Positions 57,983 to 64,000 of a stretch of DNA of 64,000 nt are shown piece after piece. The stretch is from Theocolax elegans. Lineage: Eukaryota > Arthropoda > Insecta > Hymenoptera > Cerocephalidae. Position numbers and translations under genes: made by a program. Numbering within the stretch: the stretch's first letter is position 1; each line of letters begins with the position of its first letter. Where the stretch lies: the NCBI GenBank assembly GCA_026168455.1, contig CM047426.1, positions 4,457,501-4,521,500 of the forward strand, read 5' to 3'. The notes under the pieces were generated by a model. That model saw only the letters and a list, made by a program, of their open reading frames with translations. It searched no databases and was not told the DNA's origin.

Positions 57983-58240
57983 AATAGTAAAATTTTTTTA
58001 TTTGTTAAAACATGTTAGAAGTTGTGGGTTGGGACAAGTAGTTTCCTTTCATTTTTCTGAATCCGTAAAAAATGATTTTTCGATCTATAGATTTAATTTT
58101 GAAGTGATTTTCGATTATTTATATAAAACACCTTCCACGAAGGTGTCAACATTCGCAAGTATGGTTTCCAATCGCACTTCAAATATGTTATCTGACAAAA
58201 AAATCTTTAATTCTTACTCCCATCTTATTTCTACTTACAT

Positions 58241-58480
58241 TTTGCTTAAACTCCATAAAAAATTTCTGCAACAGAAAGTACTGAAATCAAATCGGCATAA
58301 TCGTCAAGTATTTTTAATTAAATATTTATATATTTTTTTTTGCTTAAACTCCATAAAGTTTCTGCAATAGAAAGTACTGAAATCAAAGCGGATAATCGAC
58401 AAGTATCTTCACCATACCATACATTGTATTTTTTAAATGAAACTTTTATATATTTTGCTTAAACTCCATAAAACGTTTTA
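58241..58480. repeat. Tandem repeat, about 2.3 copies of a ~100-bp unit
   Basis: TGCTTAAACTCCATAAA recurs near 58241, 58341 and 58456. The first two copies are followed by matching TTTCTGCAAYAGAAAGTACT text. Confidence 0.75.
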
Positions 58481-59097
58481 TTCATTTTCACAAAACTGAT
58501 AAAAAGGAAACTTTTTATTCTCATAAAATAAACAATGTCTATCCTTCCCGTGCTTTACATCAGTAGATAAACAATTTTATAAAATAATAATAATACATTT
58601 GTGCAAAATTAATTTCTGCATAACTAATAAAAAATAATTTCTCCTTTTTATGCTCTTTAAATAAAAATAATACTTGCACCACCGTTGATTAAGTGTTACA
58701 GTCGAGTTATTTTGACTTGCTAATATCCTCTTACATATCGATGATAGTAGGTTTTGTGTAAAATAATATAGTGCAAAAAAGCATTCTAATGACTTACATC
58801 TAAAGTAAAGTGTATTTCCGATTTGGAATTGGACGTGTATATTCTATTTTTACCATAAAATTGTTATCAAGTACTGATGCTTCATTTCACTGCAAAAGCC
58901 GATCAAAATCAATCACTGTGTCGACATATATACGCCTCATTAGAAACATATAATGTCGTTATATAAATCTTACAAATCTTACTTAATAAAAAACTTAAAA
59001 TATTTTAAGTCTTTGATATAAACATGCATATGCAATACGCTATTTAATTCAAATCAGACGTATTATTCAAAAGTAAATGGCAATCCAACGCGTGGTG

Positions 59098-60756
59098 AAG
59101 TTCAATGATTAATAACACTCAATAAAAGGGTTTAATAAATCATTTATAATACAATTGCTGTTTACAGAAGGATAATGTTACTATTAACATAAATGCAGTG
59201 ATATACTGTTTGTTCAGAGCTGAAATAACTTTTTAGTTATAATTATTTACAAGGCACTAAATTTAAAAATTCCAATTTATAATTAACTAAAAGTGTAAGC
59301 ATTTTACGGAATCTCTCATATAGTACATATTATACATTTTGCTCAATGTATAAATTTATATTTTACTATTTATTTTATTCGACATTCAAAAAATGTAGCA
59401 TACATAACAGAATAATGTATATGACTGTAAAAGTTTTTTACATTCAATGAATAAATTTTGGCATCAGCAGAATTTTATTTTATTTAAGATGTTTGGTTTT
59501 GCATGTTGATAGAAGTAAAAAACAAAATATGTAGTAAAAATTAATTTCTTATTTACACAAATGAACCTATGACTTATATTGCTAGTAAGAAAATCATTAG
59601 CAAAACCAGTAAGAAGTTTTTACAAATTGTTCAATGAAACTTGACCAAGAAAATGCTAACTGGCTACAGTCATAATATTATGTAAAGCAAATATAATGAT
59701 ATGTCATTTGTTGACTGAAAGTTGCATCAATCCTAATAGAACTTTCGACAAATTCAACCAATTTGCAAATTTGATTTTATAAAATTTAATTTTACAAAAT
59801 TTCATTTTTCCAAATAACAAATTAACCAATGACTAGACCACAACCTAACCTAAACTGATTCTTGTTGTAATTAATCAGTCCGCTAAGTGCATAATTTCTT
59901 TTCTAAAACAGCACCGACAGTCCAATTTGTATCTGCGCTTCCTGCAAAATAATATTTGTTGTTGAAACTAAAAAACTAATGTATGTAAATATATAAATTG
60001 ATAAATATACTAAACCACTGACAAATATAAAAAAGTAATGAAATCTACATACACTTTGTAATTGATTTTAAATTTGCAAAAATTTTATTATTGTTGGCAC
60101 TGAGCCACTAACGTATATGTGAAAAAGTCAAAGAAATTTTAAACTTATGAATATTAACCTTTAAAGACTAAATCTGCTTTTGGTAAATCAACTTGATAAG
60201 CTATTGTAGTTACTGCTTCTTGCATTTTAGAATTATTTTCCATTTCAACTCCTACTTGAAATTGTTGACTAGCTTTTTGGTAAAAGCACAAGTGATAACC
60301 ACTGAGACCTAAAATAAAATGTGCTTCGTATTAACTAGTTTAATTAAAAAAAAATCATATCTCAAAACTTAACTAAAAATAAAATCATAGTTTATTTAGT
60401 GGTAATTCAAAACTTACCTAAACTCCCACTAATTGTTAAATCTCCATGTATGTACCGACCAGTAGCAGAAACTATTGACATGTATCCACCAGGAAAACCA
60501 GGAACAGGACCTTGTTGATAAAAAACTCCTCCTTCTCTCCTAGAGCTTATTTTGATGGTACACTTTTAAGGTCCTCTCAATGGTTAACCTCTTAAAAATC
60601 AAACAGCTTACAGCTGTATGAAAATGTAAACTCGACGCGTCGAGCAGCGCGCCTTCGTGTCGACGTGAACATAGCTGCGCTACCGTTGGGAAATCACTAG
60701 ATACTCGTCTTCTAGTTATTTCCCGATTTGGCAGAATTTCCCGTCCACACTTGTAC
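59098..60756 (-). repeat. Right arm of the large inverted duplication
   Basis: 1659 bp, reverse complement of 55143-56809; the spacer is 56810-59097. The arms share the same Tom40 exon deletion, so duplication came after the gene broke. Confidence 0.9.
59822..60545 (-). pseudogene. Tom40 (TOMM40) C-terminal exons, broken copy 2
   Basis: Exons 60418-~60545, 60159-60308 and 59822-59941, the same lengths as in copy 1. Here exon one is open (GGYMSIVSATGRYIHGDLTI) and exon two is open, but the last exon has the same internal deletion, giving EKKLCT-stop instead of the conserved P-rich link to ALSGLINYNKNQF. Better preserved than copy 1 but still lacking most of the gene. Confidence 0.8.
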
Positions 60757-61168
60757 AACCGCTGTCCGTACATACGCGTATCTGTGTGTGTGCGCGCGCG
60801 CGCGATCTGTCAAATTTCGATCTCTCCCTTCCTCGTTAGTATACTGCAGATCCTGATGGGATTTGATAAACGCACACTTTTACACTTTTATATATAATGT
60901 ATGCGTTTCACACACAAGAACGTACGTGTATGTATATATATATTATGTGTATATGTATGTATGTATTTATCTTCATTTTTCTTTGTTTCTTTCACGATGG
61001 ATTAGAGTTTCTAATAGTACACTTATCGTGATATACAAATAACTGCAGCTATATACGTTGTCGTATATTTATACTTTTAGTTTATCGTTTAGTTCTTCCT
61101 TGCTTATATTATATATATATGCGGGTTTCCTCTTTTTTTCTCTCCATTTTTTTGTGGGTTCTCTCTCA

Positions 61169-61204
<36 letters not shown>

Positions 61205-62007
61205 GTCGTCGGTATATATATCTAAAATATCTTTAGTTCTTCTGGTTCGCCCTCGTGTCGGATTTTTTTTTTCCGTATATATTTATGATAGTGCGTGTTT
61301 GTGTGTGTGTGTGGATGGATATGGGTACGTGTTGGTGTGTCATTACAGTTTCACACGTACGCACACACACACACACAGGTGTATACGTTAATCATTCAAT
61401 CAGAATCGCTGCGCTGTGATCTTCTTTCATTTTCCTTTTCGGTCGATTCGATCGTCGTATCTTTTATATATATAGGTGTTTTATACACTTTTTGCGCGCG
61501 TGTGTGTGTGTGTGTGTGTGTGTCTACACCTCGAACGAAATTATGCGCTTAGCCTGCTGACACGTGCGTGTGTTTCATATATTTTTTTTTTTGGTAAAAT
61601 TAAGGACGGTTCTTATTTATTTATTTATTTTTTTTTTATATTATATATGTATAAAGAATAAGGAATGGGAGGGGGGAGGATTGTGTGTGTGTGTGTATGT
61701 GTGTGTGTATTAGCATCTTATGCGTATGTGTGTATGTGTAGCCGCTCTTTTTGTAAGTATACATATGTATATATATCCGTTTTTTGAAAAGTTCAAGTGA
61801 TGCCTGTGGATATATATGTATATATATATTTTTCTTTCTTTCTTTATCTCGTATACGACGCAACTACTAAGTGAATCTGTGTGTGTGTGTGTGTGTGTGT
61901 GTGTCTGTATTAATATATTCATATTTATTTAAAAACTACAAAAAAATCCGCGATTCTGATCAAAGCGCTGCACATTATTATTTTTCCTTTTTTCGGTATA
62001 ATATGTG

Positions 62008-62047
<40 letters not shown>

Positions 62048-62834
62048 CACACACATATTATTCCCACGATCGTCACAATGTGTGTAATATAATGAATTTT
62101 ATTTTTATTTTTTTTTTTGAAAATTATTATATTGTTAGTTTTATTATTTTTTTCTTCATTTATTATACTTTTTGTTTTAAGATATAGTTATTGTATGAAC
62201 AGTTTCTTATATACCCTCGTACATTCCATACCCTTTTACATTTATATTTATATATATATATCTTACTCGTTATTCCTTTTATTTACCTTCGTTTTCTCTT
62301 TCGCTTTTAGTTCCTTTTTTCTATTTTTTACTTCCCTCTTTGCTCTTTTGGTATTTTTCTTCTTTTTTTTTTATTAATCTAATTGGAAAAAACACGTACC
62401 GGAAAGGTGTATTTATATATGTGTGTGTGTTTGTGTGTCTCTGTGTGGGTGGGATTTTTTGTTTTCATTCGCGTTCACATTCGAAATTGATCCATCGACT
62501 GCTTGTTCCTCTTATTCGATCGCTTCGACGTGATTTTATTCTGGTTTTGAAGTTTATGGTTTTCCCACGAGATTTTTCGGTGTAAGAACATTTTATTTTT
62601 AATTAGTTTGTTAGATGTCTGAAAAAATATGTAATATTTGTTATTGAACTTTTTTTAGGCGATGTTTTTCTTTAAAGAAATTAAACATTTAGCTTTGCTT
62701 CTATCCTTTGAGGATATAGTGGACACTTTTTTGTTCGTTGAATGTTCTTTAAAGAAAATTTTTTATATTGGTTTTCTTTTCTTGAAAATAACAACAAAAA
62801 ATTTTTTTAAATATTTTTCCTTTATCTCCCGCAG
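60757..62834. other. Microsatellite-rich DNA, no gene assigned
   Basis: Runs of CT (61140-61205), TG (61500-61525, 61680-61712, 61878-61906), TA (62010-62042) and many T tracts. The TG/T-rich strand bias resembles long insect UTR sequence, but no gene can be anchored here. All open frames are translations of the repeats. Confidence 0.5.
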
Positions 62835-62919
62835 GAAATTCAAAGACCGGACAAAGTCGAACGAAACGATCGAACATTTTCCAACTGGGTCCAACGAGAA
62901 TACAATGATAGTTTCTTAC
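62835..62919 (+). other. Weak candidate coding exon
   Basis: Follows a good acceptor (TTTATCTCCCGCAG). It is GC-richer than its surroundings and open in phase 0: EIQRPDKVERNDRTFSNWVQ followed by REYNDSFL. The only donor nearby is a GT inside a TG repeat. Not recognised as a family; could be chance. Confidence 0.2.
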
Positions 62920-63748
62920 GTGTGTGTGTCGCTCTCTCTCTCTCGCTCTCTCTTTCTTTCTCTATATATATAATACCTCGGTAAAACAACGACTTATTCG
63001 TTTACTTTTTATTTTATTTTATTCTTTTTTTTTTTCATCTTCATTGTAAAAATCCACACGCGTTCCTCTATTATTAGAACGTTTTCCGGTGCTTCTTTTT
63101 TTTTGTTCATTTTATTATATTATTATTTTATTTACCATAATTGTCATACGTTGCAGGTATACGCACTCGGTGTCGTCGTGCGATTTCGCTTACACATTTT
63201 TTTTTCTCCCTCTTTATCGAGATTTTTTATTTTTCTTTTTTTTTTGGGTTAGCGGCCTTGATATATTTATACATATATATATATATATTTTTTTAAAAAC
63301 ATATCAATTTGAACGGGAAAAGAAAATTTAGTTAATTATATATCGTCGGCCGACTAGACCAAATTACACATTTGGTTTCTCGTCGTTTTCGGATGCATCG
63401 CAAGTATAAATAATTTTTTCGTGAAATTATTTTGTCATTTGTGTATATATATATACTTCGTTTTCCCTTCGAATGAAAATTCGATATTTAGTACATGCGT
63501 AAATATATATATATATGAGCAAATCCACGGAACCTTTGATTTTCATTTGAAAAATTTTTTTTTTTTTTTTTGGGAGGCACATTGATTTTAATGGAGATTT
63601 CTACTTCTTTAGAGGTTAAATAGTAGGAAAATATGAGGGCCCCCTATTTCTTTTCAAGACTTATCTAAGAAATTAACGATTAAAATATTAATGAGGGGTA
63701 TCATAGGGTAAATTATAAAAAATCACTTCGTAAATAAACAGAACATTT
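62920..63748. other. Low-complexity DNA, no gene seen
   Basis: CT and T tracts, TA microsatellites near 63275 and 63505, and a 16-T run near 63560. Confidence 0.5.
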
Positions 63749-63790
63749 TTTATTCTATAATTTATGAATATAACAACATAATTAAGTCTC

Positions 63791-64000
63791 TTATTTAACA
63801 AAAATTGAAATATCTAACAACAATTTTTCATATAAAAGGATGTTTTCAAGTGCCGTTACAGTACTGTAATTTTCTTTTCCTAGTAACAATGGTTTTTTTG
63901 TTTGAGTACTTGTAACAGGAATTTCATTTTTTGCTCCATAAATCTTCCAACTTGAAGGTTTCAATTGGTAATGAGTACATGGCAAATTATTTGAAACATT
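63791..64000 (-). CDS. 3' end of an unrecognised minus-strand coding frame (partial at window edge)
   Basis: Open from the window edge to a TAA at 63791; it encodes NNLPCTHYQLKPSSWKIYGA, then TSTQTKKPLLLGKENYSTV and ENILLYEKLLLDISIFVK. Composition is protein-like, unlike the neighbouring repeats, and an AATAAA on the same strand (63749-63754) follows about 37 nt after the stop. It may be the last exon of a gene lying to the right. I do not recognise the family. Confidence 0.4.
   Translation of the reverse strand, partial: NVSNNLPCTHYQLKPSSWKIYGAKNEIPVTSTQTKKPLLLGKENYSTVTALENILLYEKLLLDISIFVK

Larger units (their letters stand above)
56810..59097. other. Spacer of the inverted duplication
   Basis: AT-rich, no gene recognised. 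It contains a TA microsatellite (57900-57982) and a short tandem repeat (58241-58480). Confidence 0.6.

Noticed and set aside
57628..58370. Small plus-strand frames in the palindrome spacer
   Set aside because: Composition follows the AT-rich background, and one frame runs through the TA microsatellite.
60540..60773. 77-codon minus-strand frame at the outer end of the right palindrome arm, also open in part on the left arm (55104-55310)
   Set aside because: It lies upstream of the Tom40 exons but does not resemble Tom40, differs in frame between arms, and probably is noncoding.

Overview
The window looks like a piece of an insect nuclear genome, most likely hymenopteran. This is an inference from the intron-rich conserved gene, the AT- and microsatellite-rich intergenic DNA and the load of retroelements and endogenous viral sequence; nothing in the window fixes the species.

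Layout. (1) 1-2468: tandemly duplicated, microsatellite-rich DNA upstream of a gene start, with two copies of possible untranslated exons. (2) 2469-28577 (+): a complete Asap gene (Arf-GAP with BAR, PH, ankyrin and SH3 domains). I resolve 16 coding exons whose phases add up to 1006 codons plus a stop. Its 17.7-kb intron 14 holds a Russian-doll set of transposons: a young Ty3/Gypsy LTR element (8445-24884, minus strand) is split in gag by a hAT-like DNA transposon (16188-21662). That is itself invaded by a third element (18359-20648), which carries two 5S-rRNA-derived SINEs. (3) 28578-30102: Asap 3' flank with CA/TA microsatellites. (4) 30103-49455: the most unusual object here, a 19.35-kb composite element on the minus strand. 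It has a retrotransposon primer-binding-site-like motif and gag at one end, fused in frame to a rhabdovirus-like nucleoprotein (N) coding segment. The N segment is joined to the 3' end of an I/Jockey-type LINE, and a 1017-bp (339-codon) unit spanning N plus LINE is repeated in tandem about 17 times. (5) 49456-55142: AT-rich DNA without a recognisable gene. (6) 55143-60756: a 1.66-kb-arm inverted duplication (palindrome with a 2.3-kb spacer); each arm carries the last three exons of a broken Tom40 (TOMM40) gene. (7) 60757-64000: microsatellite-rich DNA, a weak exon candidate, and at the right edge the 3' end of an unrecognised minus-strand reading frame.

How it fits together. Asap is the only clearly functional host gene. 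The composite element reads like a LINE-mediated capture of viral N mRNA (N fused upstream of a LINE 3' end, sense to sense) placed behind a retroviral-type gag and then amplified through a 4-bp microhomology. It lies 1.5 kb downstream of Asap in the opposite orientation, so any Asap read-through transcript would be antisense to viral N. That makes it a candidate virus-derived locus for small-RNA or protein-based antiviral roles; this last step is hypothesis, not something the sequence proves.
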